The notes under the pieces were generated by a model. The model was not told where the DNA came from and did not search any database. It saw nothing but the letters and a program-made list of their open reading frames with translations. Positions 34,384 through 45,792 of a stretch of 64,000 bases of DNA are shown piece after piece. The stretch's first letter is position 1; each line of letters begins with the position of its first letter. Source of the DNA: Entomortierella parvispora (taxonomy: Eukaryota; Mortierellomycota; Mortierellomycetes; Mortierellales; Mortierellaceae); contig OY752140.1 in NCBI GenBank assembly GCA_963573315.1, forward strand, positions 248,001 to 312,000, read 5' to 3'. The position numbers were made by a program, and so were the translations under genes.

Positions 34384-34764
34384 GGTTGCTAGGGCCAGTC
34401 AGTGAAACTGATATGTGAAAACAAAGAGGATGCAGTAATATTTTCGAGGTCAATTGGCTGTCGCCAGATCTATGTTTACAATACCTTCCTGGCGGGTTAT
34501 CGCAACCCCGGGGTCAGACAATATGAAATTACAAAACAAATGATAATTGGAAGATCTCGTCCCCTCAATCAGTAGATGAGGTTGAATCCAACGCCCGCCG
34601 ACGTCTTTTCGACGACTCAAAGACTTTGCCGTCGTACCAGTCAGAGGTACCTGCATGAGAGTTGAGATTTTTTTTCTCCTTCGTAGAATTCGTACACATA
34701 CGTAAAAAAGGTACCAATGAGGCTCTGTGCAGGGATCTTGTGCATTATTTATATAATAAACCGA

Positions 34765-36174
34765 CTACATATCGTTAATCCACCCTCCAACCAAAACTCC
34801 CATTGCTTCGCCGTGTCCCAGTACAAACGCATGGGCCATGCCCTGGTTGCAGAGATGGGCTTGGACCTTGGGGAAGAGATCCTGCATCTCGTAATAGTTT
34901 TCAATTGGACTCCACTCGTCCGTCTTGCCATAGTAAAAGACAAATTTGGAGGTGTGCTCTTCAATCAACGTCTTGTCCATGACCTTGATCGCCTCCATCT
35001 CTTGGCCAGCCAAGAAGAGACAATTCTTGACCACGGAGCTGTGCAACAGCTCTTGTGAGGTCACCTTGGCCATATCCTTCTCCTGTCCTGTCAACATACC
35101 CACGATCGAAGTCAATACGGGAGGAGCGGAAAAGATGAATCTCAAAGTGCTCACCAATCCTCCGACCACTGACCGCGCCGTAGGATTGAACATGTTCTGT
35201 TGCAATTGAAAGAAAAAAAAGGTCTACGTCAGAGTTTTGTCCGCAGTAGTGGCTCCACTTCAAGCACAGTTGCACTGCCATTCAACCATTAGCGAAGCTT
35301 GAACGTGTGATACCTTCATCTTCCGTCCATTGGGTGTATCCGCGATCCGGTGAATAGTAGGGAACAATCCAAACAGACGCTCGATACCATGGTTGGGACG
35401 CGCCTTTAGGACACGAAGAGCCAGCCAGGAACCCATTGAATGTCCAACAATGATAAAGCGTGTGCCGGCTGGGTACAGTTCTCGGAGGCGGTCAAAAATA
35501 GCCACTTTGTTTTCGACTTGCTCTTCCAGAGTGTACAGCCTACTAGGGTCCGTAATATGGCTCCCCGCAGAGTGACCAAGATGAGATGCTGAAATGAAGG
35601 CAGGGGACAGCAGCAGGGGAAATGGTTATTATTATTATCATTTTTTTTGTTACATCTGCCAAATGACAAGCACCAATGCACAGCAGCAGCCTCTCCCCAA
35701 CAATGTTGGTTGATCCAAGGCTATTTTGGTCCACATGCCCTCTAATTTACCTCCAAAAATGTCAATCTTGCCCTGGCATGCATCATGGACAGACTGGAGG
35801 AAGGGGGTATAGTAGTCGATCAAGCCCGGGTTGCCTATTCATTAATGCGGTTGAGCAATATGAGCAATTGAAGGGTTTGGGGGTTGTTGTGTTAGCTGCA
35901 TGCGGCCCATTACTGATAATGTCACCTTTGACATCGGCTCATGTTTGAGATGCTAGTCTCGAGGCAATGTCTGGCAAAGTGCAGTTAATAAAATACCTGG
36001 GAGCATGAAGAGGACGGTATGTGACTCTGAGCCTTTACGCTCCAATGGGTCTGCAGGAGTAGACTTTGCAGACCACCACAGAGTAGGTACGTTTTCGCCC
36101 TGGATATTCCAAATGGCACGGACAGGACTCTTGAAGAGGGTGCCAGGGTTGACGGTTGAGGAAGAGGAGGTCAT
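34765..36174 (-). CDS. LDAH: Lipid droplet-associated hydrolase (LDAH family)
   Basis: Four exons in minus-strand order, 36174-35997, 35834-35751, 35588-35314 and 35196-34765, join to 322 aa. LDAH proteins are alpha/beta hydrolases bound to lipid droplets and tied to sterol-ester or triglyceride turnover. The exon 1/2 junction creates LPGNPGLIDYYTPFL, the oxyanion-side signature of this family. ASHLGHSAGS is followed by the nucleophile elbow IIVGHSMGSW (Ser138), and the C-terminal GMAHAFVLGHGE carries the catalytic His candidate. A hydrophobic middle (RSVVGGLVSTLRFIFSAPPV) may be the hairpin that enters the droplet. The size is normal for the family (about 325 aa). It is divergent from the inositol phosphatase gene. 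Confidence 0.9.
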
Positions 36175-36680
36175 GATGGGTCGAGTACAGATAGAGTGGA
36201 GAGAGAGGCGTCTGGACGACAGAGAAGTAGGCAGATGGATGGTAGTTGCAACGGTCGCAATGCGGGGATGAGAGGGTCGATGATGGAATGGGGATCGAGA
36301 AAAGAGAGAGACAATGGCCTGGCTGAGCATGCAGAGCGATAAGAATGAAGACAGCGGCCGCGGCAACGAAGGGGAGAAGGGCCGATGGTGATCCGGCCGG
36401 CACATGTGCACTAATTGGGCTGACACATCGAGATCACTTTCCGCCACCAACCTGCGGTCAAATCATTTCTCAGGGGCAAAGCGTGCTTTCTGTCTGTCTG
36501 GCAGACAGACACTCCGCCTGACTCCTGACTGGGCACAAGGTGCGAGTGTGCGATGTGCACATGATGCACACTCATTCCAATGCATGATGGGCTTGTTGGT
36601 TACATTCTCATCCATTCCATCTGCATCCCGCCCCATTCTTGCTTCTTCCCCCCTCTCCCCTCATTCTCCTCCTCCCCGCT
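36175..36680. promoter_or_regulatory. Divergent promoter, LDAH / inositol 5-phosphatase
   Basis: These 506 bases lie between head-to-head start codons. A CTGTCTGTCTGGCAGACAGACA inverted repeat (36491-36512) is notable. The region also has CT-rich leaders on both sides and no supported ORF. Confidence 0.55.
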
Positions 36681-39600
36681 ATGCCCATGGACAGCTGGGT
36701 CGTTGCCCCTGTGGCCCGGTGGCTCCATCACCAGGAGCCGCACGTCCTTGCCACCAACCTGGACGTGACTGTGTCACCGCCAGGACTCTTGTCGACCAAA
36801 GCAGACGACCATGAGGGGCCAGTTGGACAGTCTGTCCTGGACACCGGCACACCGGCACAATCCAGCGGTCAGCCCGTTCTGGATAGCGCCACCGCAAATA
36901 ATCCTCTGGATACACAGTCGCTGCCACCTCAGATTGAGCTCTTTGCCGCCACCGCGACTGCGACCGTTGCAACTGCACCTCCGCGTGCAAATGACTGGCC
37001 TGACAGCCCTAGCGTTTGGATTCCAGCTAGTCCTGATCAGCCATCTAGGGTAAGTTGTCATCGAACACAGCAATCAACCTTGAACTGAGGGCCTGCTTTT
37101 CCTTTCTGGCTTGATCACTCATCTTACCATTGTCTTCGTTTCCTCTTGAGCATAGGTTGCAAACGCGATCAAGGGACTCTTTGCTACATCGTCACCAGAG
37201 GGCGTGCAACCCATGCGGTCATTTTCAGACAGCGACCCAGCCTTTTCTTTGGATCAACATCATGGTCCAGTAACAGATGATACTGCTACCCGGATAAAGG
37301 CAAATGATGGACAGACACACCACTCTCAACATCAGCAACATCCGCTTCAGCTTCTGCAACCTAACCAACAGCCCGCACAGCAACAGCAAACCGATTTGCA
37401 GTTTGAAGTTGAACCACCAGGACTTGTCCAAGATACACCAGGTGTAGTCATCACAACTGAGACCACAGAGCAACCCATTTTTATGCAAGAGAACTTGGCC
37501 CCTCAATCTGACGAGCCATACCCCTTAGGATCTGCAGGCCCTCATAATCGCCAGAGGATGAATCTCCAAACCGTTGTCAGGGCTGTCCAATGGCTGCTAA
37601 GTGGCATCAAAATACCGGACAGTCCAACCACCTCGGATGAAAACAGTCAAGATATATCTGGAGACGAGAACCTCGAAAATACCCCACGCACCGAGAGATC
37701 ATTCAAGAAAAAAAAGAACCGTTATCGAAGAAAACCAACCCCAGACATTCCACCAGCGCGACCTACCATCTCAAGGAGGAGGCTTAAAGTCTTTGTGGGC
37801 ACTTGGAACATGATGGGTCGGATGCCTGATATTCAGGAGGGGTTGACAGGATTTCTGGACCTTCGTGACCTCAAAGAGCAGCAACAACAACAGGAGCGGG
37901 AGCAGCAGCAGCAGCAGTCTCACCCACACCAACATCAACCGCCTTACTCTCATCATAATGTACCAGAACCAAGTACTCGACCCCCAGCCTTAGGACTCTC
38001 CTTATCTACACCTAATTTGGTCACATCGACACCCATTGAGTCACCCAGCCCTTCTCCAAATTTCAACTCTCAGACCAATGTTCACTGCAGTCAACCCAGC
38101 CTCATTAAAAAATCTCGAAAAAGGAAGGCGACGGATCTTCTGAAGAAGCTGCGGCACCCTTCTCGAAAGGCATCTCCAACTGTGAACGGCATTGCACCTG
38201 AGAACGTTCACGCTGGATCGCAAGAACGTGAATACTCATCGTCGCCCGCCCTAATGACGCCTGGTATATTGCAACAACCGTTCTTGGAAATGGACTCAAA
38301 GGCACCCTATCATATCATTGTAATTAACACTCAGGAGTGCGAACGAGAAATCCGCGAGGCTGTCCTGTTTCCGTCCAAGAGCACGTGGGAAAAGCATCTA
38401 CTGACAGCGCTTGGTCCAGACTATGTTATGATCAAAACCGAGACCATGGCGGCACTTCATATCGCTGTGTTTATCTGGAAACCGATAGAAGACCTCGTGA
38501 GTGGTAAGCACTTGTCCGTGTCAGAAGAGAATACTATGGTGACCATGGGAGTGAAACAGAGGACGGTGGCCCCTAAACTTGCTTCAATTTTTGTTTACAT
38601 AGCGGTAGATTCTTCAACGGTGGCAACAGGAATCGGAGGGATCGTGGGCAACAAAGGAGCTGTAGCGGTTTCGGTGTATCTTGGTAGCGCGTCCTTCCTC
38701 TTTGTAAACGCACATTTGACTGGTGAGTGTTGTTCGGATTCCGTGTTAATTCTCTAGGGTTCACTCTTTCATTTCTTGTGTTTATTCAAGTCAATATTCC
38801 TTTGCATTGGATGCAGCAAATCAGGGCAATACCGCGGCTAGAAACAATGACTACAAGCGGATTATTCAGGAGCTGCAACTCAATGATGCACCCAAGACTA
38901 ATCCTCGAGGGTGGCACTTCAAGGGAGACATGAAGCTCCGACGCCATTATGATCATATTCCAGTATCGCAACCTCAAAAATCATTTCAGAAGGACGACAA
39001 CCATAGCAATGGTGGAGTGCGCCGAAGCTCTAATAGTAATGGCAATGGCAATGGCAATGGCAACCACAGCAACAACCCTCAACATCCCCCCTCTTCTGCA
39101 TCTGACTTGGCCGTTTCGGAACAACCTGGAAATAGCCACGGCAGTGGCAAACAGGGCCAACAGCAGGAGAATCATGGAGACAACAGCAGTCAAGGGCATT
39201 CGTCTACAGCAGCGGCCAATATCACGGATCAATTTGATTACACCTTTTGGGCTGGAGACCTGAATTACCGGGTGGACCTTTCAAGGGCAGAGGCGGATGA
39301 GTGCATCGCTCGAGGCGACCTTCAAGTAAGGACTGGAAACTGCGTTTGCTGATTGAAAAGTACAAACTCAATTTTGACCGCATTCTTTTTAGACTCTGAT
39401 GACACATGACCAGCTGTCGGCTCAACGGGCTGCAGGGGCCGTATTCGATGGGTTCATGGAGGCCCCCATTGACTTCAAGCCAACATACAAATTTGATCCG
39501 CTCATCCCACTCTCTGACAATCGACTCCGTAGAAAGCGCCAAAAGTCCTTAGGTCGACCCATGTCCATGACGAACATCTACGGAAGTCTCACGGGCACGC

Positions 39601-41333
39601 TCTCCCCGTTCATGGTACCCGAAAGAGTGGGCGGGAGTGGCAAGCGCATGTCTTTGTATTCGCCCGAAGGCAATAAGTCATGTCCAACTTTGGTCCTGGA
39701 GGCAAATATGGGCAATGTTGGGCCGGTGGCCTGGGGGTTGCCGCGATCGCCTGCTCCTTCGGCTCCCAAGGCCGAGTCATCGGATTCCAAGGCTAATTCC
39801 TTGGACACCAAGGCTGATTCATCGGATACCAGGGCCGATCTACTTGATCCCGCAGAGAGTGTGATTTCAACTGACAGTTCTGACCAGGAGCCAGGATTTG
39901 CGAATATTCTGGAGGATAGAGTCTCTCGTATCCCCCATCATCGGGGTCTATCCATGTCGAGAGCAATTGCGTCTGTCCGCCGTCGAAGACATACCGTAAT
40001 GAATACAATTAGCCCGAAACATCATGCTGCAGATCAAAAACAAGGGCAACACACATCCCACGGCCGTCACGCTTCCGAAGGTCTCTTGATTCAGGTGTTG
40101 GACCCCAAGGGTAAAATCAGTAATGGCATCGTCCGTGATGGAGACGAGGAACTGGCAGTCACCACCGGTCTTGGAGACGAGATGTATCCAATGCTGGATC
40201 GCGACGAGAAGGATCTTGAGCAACAGCGTGCATTCTATGGCCTGGCCGCAAAGACAGCCAGTCCCAAAGAATTGTCCCCGTTATCAAAGTCCCCCCTCAA
40301 TTTGGATGCACCCCTGCCTCCTCTTCCGTCACCGATCTCTTCTCTGTCTCCTTCACCCTCGTCTTGTGCGCCGACAGATGAGAGCCAGGGCAGCCCATTG
40401 AACAATCGTAACGCGAGCGACGAGCGTTTCTCAATAGAACAAGAACGTGAACTGGAGAAACAGCGATTACTGAAATTGGTCCGGTATGACACCTCGAGTA
40501 AGCAAAGGGTTCCATCGTGGACGGATCGGATTCTGTGGAAGTCAACTGGCGGTAATTTATATCTCCCTGCCGAGATTGGGGATGATACCAGGAGCAGCTC
40601 ATCACCTTCTTCTCCCCGTTCTGGAGGAGGAGGAGGAGGAGGAGGAGCTAAAGGGTGGAGTCTTTTGAGAAAGAATCGAACGCGGCTTGCGAACAGTGGT
40701 GATGGAGGAGGAGGAGGGGGCGGTAAAAGTTCATTGAGGCCATTGAGACCTCAGACGCCTGATCTGGATCGAGAGATATCACAAAGTACACCTGGATCTC
40801 CCAGTGGAGGTCCACTCGACTTTTGGCCATTCCGACCCAATAATGAGGGCCCAAAACTGGCAAAGTTATCCACGACCAATGGCCATGGTCACAGTCGCCA
40901 GGCTCAAAGCTCCCTACGTCACGCCCCAACGGTTTCGTCGCAACGAACACGTTTGTTGGACAGTCTCAAGTTTGATTTCAGCTCCAAGAAGCGACATCAG
41001 CGTGGACAGTCCAATGATCCGGATACCGCCACCACAAGTCCATCATTGACGGCCAGAAGGAATCTGTTGTCGGTAGAGGATGAAGACCGGGCGGCGGTGA
41101 TTGTGAAAGAGTATACAGCCCACCACGACACGGGATTGTTCTCGGACCATCGCCCAGTCACAGCAGTGTTTGCTGTACGGTTTGATTGGAACATGACGAA
41201 CCGTGGTGTCATTGGCGGTATCGGTGGTCCCCTGGAAGAGATATTGCAGCAGGGGGGACATCGTGGCGTTGCGGCTGATGGCGCCAATCGATGGGGGCCT
41301 TTAGATAAAGTCCTGGAAAAGATGGGAAAGTAG
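36681..41333 (+). CDS. Inositol polyphosphate 5-phosphatase with large insertions
   Basis: Exons 36681-37049, 37156-38722, 38817-39325 and 39393-41333 encode 1,461 aa. The enzyme family removes the 5-phosphate from phosphoinositides such as PI(4,5)P2 at membranes. All catalytic blocks are present in order: VFVGTWNMMG (about 335), IVINTQEC (513), GGIVGNKGAVAVS, FVNAHLTA (641), FWAGDLNYRVD (789), PTYKFDP (845), VPSWTDRILW (1191) and FSDHRPVTAVF (1399). Low-complexity inserts of about 140-350 residues split the domain: Gln/His-rich, Asn/Gly-rich with an NGNGNG run, Ser/Pro-rich and polyGly. There is no N-terminal Sac domain, so it is not a synaptojanin. No SH2 or C-terminal CAAX box is seen. AATAAA at 41439-41444 is the probable poly(A) signal. 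Confidence 0.9.
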
Positions 41334-41691
41334 TACGTGTCCCTTTCTTGTTGCTCACTTCTCTCGCAGAGGCGAGGTGCAAGGTGCGGGTCACAGCCTT
41401 ATGAATTATGATCTTTCATAGAAACGTCCATTCGGATTAATAAAAACAAAAGACAAATATGACCAAGGATCTAGGACAGGGCACGATGTGGATGGCGGAA
41501 GAAGAGTCTCTTCTGGTGGTGAGCATTGTTCTGTTACTGAAGGGCGAGGTGAAACGGGAGGGCGGAATGCCTCAGGGCGGAGGCGGGGTATATTTGTATC
41601 TATTTTTTAATATTTTTTTTCCTTGAGTTTTCTTTCCTTATGAAAAACAAAAAGGAAAAGAGGGGGGGGAGGGGGCTGGGGAACCTCCAGT
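41334..41691. other. Convergent 3' spacer
   Basis: These 358 bases lie between two converging stop codons. They contain the poly(A) signal of the phosphatase gene and a T-rich stretch near 41605-41620 that may serve the minus-strand gene. No ORF is supported. Confidence 0.55.
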
Positions 41692-42300
41692 TCACAAGAA
41701 AGCGGCAGCTGCAGCTAGACCAAGAACCAAAGCCATGGTAGTCGTTCCCCACTTCCATGACCCATGACTGTCCCCAACTCCAAACAAAAGTGGGAACCGA
41801 CCGGCGTTGTTCTCTACCGTGGTGTAATTGGTCGCAGCCGGGCACAGAAAGCTTGCACTCTGGGACCTCAATTGGTCGAGCAAAGACTGAAGATCAGAAT
41901 TGGAACACATGTTGGGCCGTGCACAGTCCTTGGAGGCCCAAGTGGGGTCGAGAAAGGCAAGAGCAGCCCAAGCACAGGAACATTTCTTGTAAAGAACGTT
42001 CAGAGCGGCATTAGACATGCCTGGTTGAGGAAAGGTGGGGATGTTTTGACAGTCGGGAACGTTGGAGAGAACGCTGTTTACACAATCGCGGCACGGAAGA
42101 CTGATGATGGAGACGGGTGGCAGAGATGGAGACGGTGATGAAGCGGGTGGTGTTGGAGGTGGTGGCGAGGCAGGTGGGGGTGGTGATGCTGGTGGCGGAG
42201 GCGGAGGGTCACTGTTTCCTTGTGCTTGAACCACGGTGATAGGATTGACAGGCAAAGTGCACACGAAAGCTACCAGAACGAAGATGAAGATTGCCTTCAT
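41692..42300 (-). CDS. GPI-anchored eight-cysteine cell-surface protein A
   Basis: One exon encodes 202 aa from the ATG at 42300; two in-frame upstream Mets would bury the signal peptide. Residues 1-28 form a signal peptide (MKAIFIFVLVAFV). A Pro/Ser linker (PPPPPPASPPPP) follows, then an eight-cysteine domain with spacing C-x2-C-x10-C-x22-C-x-C-x16-C-x5-C-x20-C. A Gly/Ser region and a hydrophobic end (TTTMALVLGLAAAAAFL) give a typical GPI-attachment signal. The same cysteine pattern is found in the gene at 45793-46353. It does not match the CFEM, hydrophobin or lipid-transfer spacing that I know. It is probably a wall or membrane surface protein; the ligand is unknown. Confidence 0.82.
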   Translation of the reverse strand: MKAIFIFVLVAFVCTLPVNPITVVQAQGNSDPPPPPPASPPPPASPPPPTPPASSPSPSLPPVSIISLPCRDCVNSVLSNVPDCQNIPTFPQPGMSNAALNVLYKKCSCAWAALAFLDPTWASKDCARPNMCSNSDLQSLLDQLRSQSASFLCPAATNYTTVENNAGRFPLLFGVGDSHGSWKWGTTTMALVLGLAAAAAFL

Positions 42301-44075
42301 GACGCGGAGGTTGTTGACTGTGGAGGGACGATAGGCGTTGGAGGACATACCGTGTTGGTCCGCCAGGGGCTGGAGAGGATCGGAAGAGGATCGGAAGAGA
42401 TTGTCTTGGTACAAGAGGAGCTGAAGAATTTATACGAAAGAAGGAAAGAAGACAAAAGACGGCAGCCCTCAAAGACTGTCATGGTCGCCAGGTCTATTTT
42501 CCATACCAGCATTTTGCCCAAGCAGAGTTGGCGAGCGGGAGGTACATGTGGGGGAAAGAGGGCTGAGGGGGGAGGGAGGAGATCTTTTTCTTTCTCTTTC
42601 AGGGAGTTCGAAATGTACGGCAAGGTCATCCGAAGATTGCCAAAGTTGCCAAGAAAAGAAAAACAGAAAAGAAGCTGAGCGCTTGTTCTTTACTTTCTGC
42701 TCAAAAGTGGTTCATGCCCGGGTTCCTGTTCCGAGATCGGTTACTTGTGTCACCCAGGATCTCATTTCAAACATGCACCCACTTTTGTTGCAGGGATTTT
42801 TGTGCTCCATTGAACTTGTGACGAAACATTTTTACCCCTTTTTCCCTTTTTTCGCGTCCGATTCGCGCTTTTCTCGCGTTTCGGGGCGGAAACAAGCAAA
42901 AAGAGGGTGGGGACATCAGAGCTATGAAACCAGCAAAGATTCTCTTCAGGTGGCATCTAGTGAGGGTTGTCACTACTGTTGCCCGCCACCACTATCATTG
43001 CCATCATTATCGCCACCAACGCCACCACCAGCACCACCACTACCACCGCCACCTGAGACGAGATCTTGTTGGCTCACTCCTCGTCTGAGATATTTGATAT
43101 ATTTTATCACTGCCGTTCTTCCGACTATTGTTCAACTGGGAGACATTGGGAAGGACACCAGGCTGAGATGAAGAATTCTTGCAGACGGAGATCTCGTAGA
43201 TGGTCTTCTCCAGAGACAGCTGTAAGAGACTGGAGAGAGAATACGAGAGCCTTGTTCTTTGAGAGCGTAACCACTGTTATTATGAAATGTTCTGCAGGAG
43301 GAAGTCAAGGGAAAATCTTCTCACGAGGGTGGAACCTGTTTGTGATCAAAAAGAAAAAGGACGACAACAATGGCACCCCCAAAATGTCCCCTTCAACCGG
43401 TTCAATTGCACCTTTTGTTGATGTTGTTTTTCTTTCTTCCGGTGTGTTAGCCATGCTTGTGGAACAATGTCCTTGCCCATTTTTTTTTCCTCTGATCAAA
43501 AGCCAAGCAACAGCCTGAAAGATTGGGGCACAAATCGACAGCTTTGAACACGTCAACCATCAACAACTCGACCCCCTTGCCTCACGCCCTTTCAGCCGAG
43601 TCTCTCGATTCGTTTCGATCAAGTTGCACCAAAACCGCCCCACTTTTTTTTCTTTGTCATCTTCAACTTTCAAGCGTATCGTGCATCTCACGGACAGGTG
43701 GGAGGAGCTGCCGTTATGTGGTGTCTGGTTGGTCAATTAAATTCATGGCCAGAAATTGAGCGCAGAACCCAAAGGGCTCCTCTCCTTCTTTTGTCATCCA
43801 GCTGCAAGTCTGAAGGTTGAATCATCAAGGGGAAACGAAAGAATACAGTAATGTGGCAAAGTATGTATATTGTGTGTTTTTTTCCTATCTACAACTGCGT
43901 TTCATCACAAAGGATGACGAAGGACTGCTGGGTATTGTTCTTGAACCTGGGATCGAGGGGGTCCAGGGTCTGATGTCGCTCCAATCAAAGTCTTGGAAAG
44001 TGCACTACTGGCTCTGGCTCTTGACTCTGGGAGGGTTGACGGCAATCTCCTTTGCAGTACGCTTTTAAAGACACC
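42301..44075. other. Gene-poor spacer inside the secreted cluster
   Basis: These 1.8 kb hold the promoter of GPI protein A at the left end, a degenerate CCACCACCA repeat near 42985-43055 and no supported gene. ORFs of up to about 200 codons on the plus strand are low-complexity and lack family features. Confidence 0.5.
42428..42434 (-). promoter_or_regulatory. TATA box of GPI protein A
   Basis: TATAAAT on the minus strand, about 130 bases before the chosen ATG. It lies just 14 bases upstream of the farther in-frame Met at 42414, which argues that translation starts at an inner ATG. Confidence 0.6.
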
Positions 44076-44189
44076 TTAGTGCTTGGGGCCATCACGGGCC
44101 GTGTCAGGCTCGGGCTTGGGCTGGGCAGAAACCGAGGAGACGGCCAAAACGGCAATGAGGGCCAAAACGGAAGCGATCTTGAAGTTCAT
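44076..44189 (-). CDS. Secreted micropeptide precursor (37 aa)
   Basis: A 37-codon ORF encodes a textbook signal peptide of 22 residues, rich in Ala, Leu and Val and ending in SSVSA, then a hydrophilic 15-residue remainder QPKPEPDTARDGPKH. No cysteine is present. A good TATA box lies about 110 bases upstream on the same strand. It is flanked on both sides, same strand, by the two GPI-anchored eight-cysteine genes. The mature part might be further trimmed at Pro or basic residues; an N-terminal Gln could cyclise. I do not recognise the peptide. Alternatives are a chance ORF or the first exon of a longer gene, but no good GT donor is seen before the stop. Confidence 0.55.
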   Translation of the reverse strand: MNFKIASVLALIAVLAVSSVSAQPKPEPDTARDGPKH

Positions 44190-44295
44190 TTTGTTGTTGT
44201 TTTTGGAGGAAGAGGAAGATGGGAAATGGAGAGAGTGATAGAGAGGATTGAAGAAAGAGAAAAGGAGAGAAGCAGGAACGTTTTTTCTTATTCCC

Positions 44296-44303
44296 TTTTT
44301 ATA
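44296..44303 (-). promoter_or_regulatory. TATA box of the micropeptide gene
   Basis: TATAAAAA on the minus strand lies about 110 bases before the ATG at 44189. It is the strongest support that the tiny ORF is transcribed. Confidence 0.6.
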
Positions 44304-44415
44304 TCCTGAAGCTGAGCCGTTACGATGGATGAGAAATGTTCTCATTGCTTCTCTTCGTCCTCGGACGCCGCCTTTGCCGCTGTCTAGTCATCCTACCTTT
44401 TTGGCTTTTTTTTCC

Positions 44416-44443
44416 TTTTTTTTTTTTTTTTTTTTTTTTTTTT
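44416..44443. repeat. T28 homopolymer
   Basis: Twenty-eight thymines, preceded by another T8 run, upstream of the micropeptide promoter. Confidence 0.9.
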
Positions 44444-45792
44444 GGCGTGCTTGTGCAACCATCTGTCAAGCGCCGCAACGTTTAGGGAAGGAAGGGTCGG
44501 ACCGACAAATAACCATTGGTTTACGGTGGTGGCAAAGCTTCGCGATCCGGTCCCCCCGCGCCCCCTACCTTCCTACAGTCAAGAAAGCCATTGAATAAAA
44601 CATAGGGGTAGATGGAGGATTGTGATTCGACTGTGCATTAGTGTTTGATATCAAATCGTAGCAGGTTGGCGCCAGCAGGGCCTCATGAAAAAGCAGAAGC
44701 AAAAGGCTGGAGCCGAACCTACTTTTTTCTTGAGTAGAGCAGTAGAGCACCGAGATTTGAGAAAGAGAAGGAGTAGAGTTGGAGGAGTATCGACAAGTAA
44801 AGAAATCCAGAGACTGCCCAAGTGTACCTGCAAATAGATGTTTGCCGCAATTGACCTGAAGTCTTTTTGGCATCAATATTCCTGGAATTTGTTGATTTCA
44901 CTCTGTCCTCATATGAGGGCTGGGGTGATTGATGTGAATGTGGGCAAAGTTCCGCCTCTGAGAGTCGACGAGGCTTCAAAAATAAACGGAGGCGCAGAGT
45001 AGGAGCAAGTCTTGGTGGTGGCAAACGAGATGGTCCCGATCGGATTTTGGCAAGAACCGCTAGAATAGTCTAGTCGTGATGGATGAGATCAACGGTGGCA
45101 AGGAGTAGGGCTGAAAAGAGAGGGGGGGCTGAGTAGAAGAACATTGCCACAGAAGAAGGGTCATCACATCGTGACAATTGCTCTCTTTGTTTCTCCGAGG
45201 AGGAACAAAGCAAAAAAAAAAACACACACACACACACGCAAGAAGCTGAGCTCTTTGTTGCAGTGCCCGAACGCCACGATCTGTTGTTTTTTGAATCACA
45301 TCATGCCACTGGGACTGCACGGTACGAGAGCATTCCTTTGATCTGGTCTGCAACGGTAAGAATTCGAGCGCAGCCTCGAAGTGTCTTTCTTCCCTATTGC
45401 TCAATTGCCAGTCTGAGAAGAAGGGAGGGAGGGAGGTATGTGGCGACGCGTGGTTTTCTTCCATGTTTGGTGATGACAGAAAAGTAGAGATTGGTCTTTG
45501 ACAACATTGACAAGGTGAACAACTGTCCAAGTGGATGGATATCTTGCTCGCGGAATACAAACACAGAGACAGCACTGTGGTATTCAATATATAGCTTTAC
45601 TTCTGACCAACCTGCGGTCCGGCCTTCAACCTCCCACGATTCAAGTGATACACCAGTCTACTGACATGTTCAGACAGTCCACGGATGGATGATTCTTCCC
45701 TTGAAAGTCAATTGCTGGAGGAAAATGGAAGGGTTGGCAATTGGTCTATTATACAGTATTCTTTAATAGGTACAGTTTGCGAGATCTATCGA

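Larger units (their letters stand above)
31742..34764. other. 3 kb low-complexity region upstream of the Zn2Cys6 gene
   Basis: No gene is supported. The plus strand is purine-rich from about 31,780 to 32,400, then CGT and TCGT repeats run to about 32,720, a CT-rich stretch follows, and A/T runs occur at 33174-33197 and 34359-34383. ORFs of up to 344 codons here come from repetitive sequence and resemble nothing. The left end is probably the Zn2Cys6 promoter and leader; the right end holds the LDAH 3' UTR. Confidence 0.55.
44190..45792. other. Gene-poor spacer before GPI protein B
   Basis: These 1.6 kb contain the micropeptide promoter (TATA at 44296-44303), a T28 run and no supported gene. 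A 175-codon minus-strand ORF at 45060-45587 has no ATG near its start and no family features. Confidence 0.5.

Noticed and set aside
42348-42414. Upstream Met codons as the start of GPI protein A
   Set aside because: They add 16-38 polar residues before a strong signal peptide and lie close to the TATA box; the ATG at 42300 gives a standard secretory N-terminus.
45060-45587. 175-codon minus-strand ORF
   Set aside because: The putative start is not ATG and the product has no recognisable domain; it contains a CA-repeat-derived CVCVCFFF segment.
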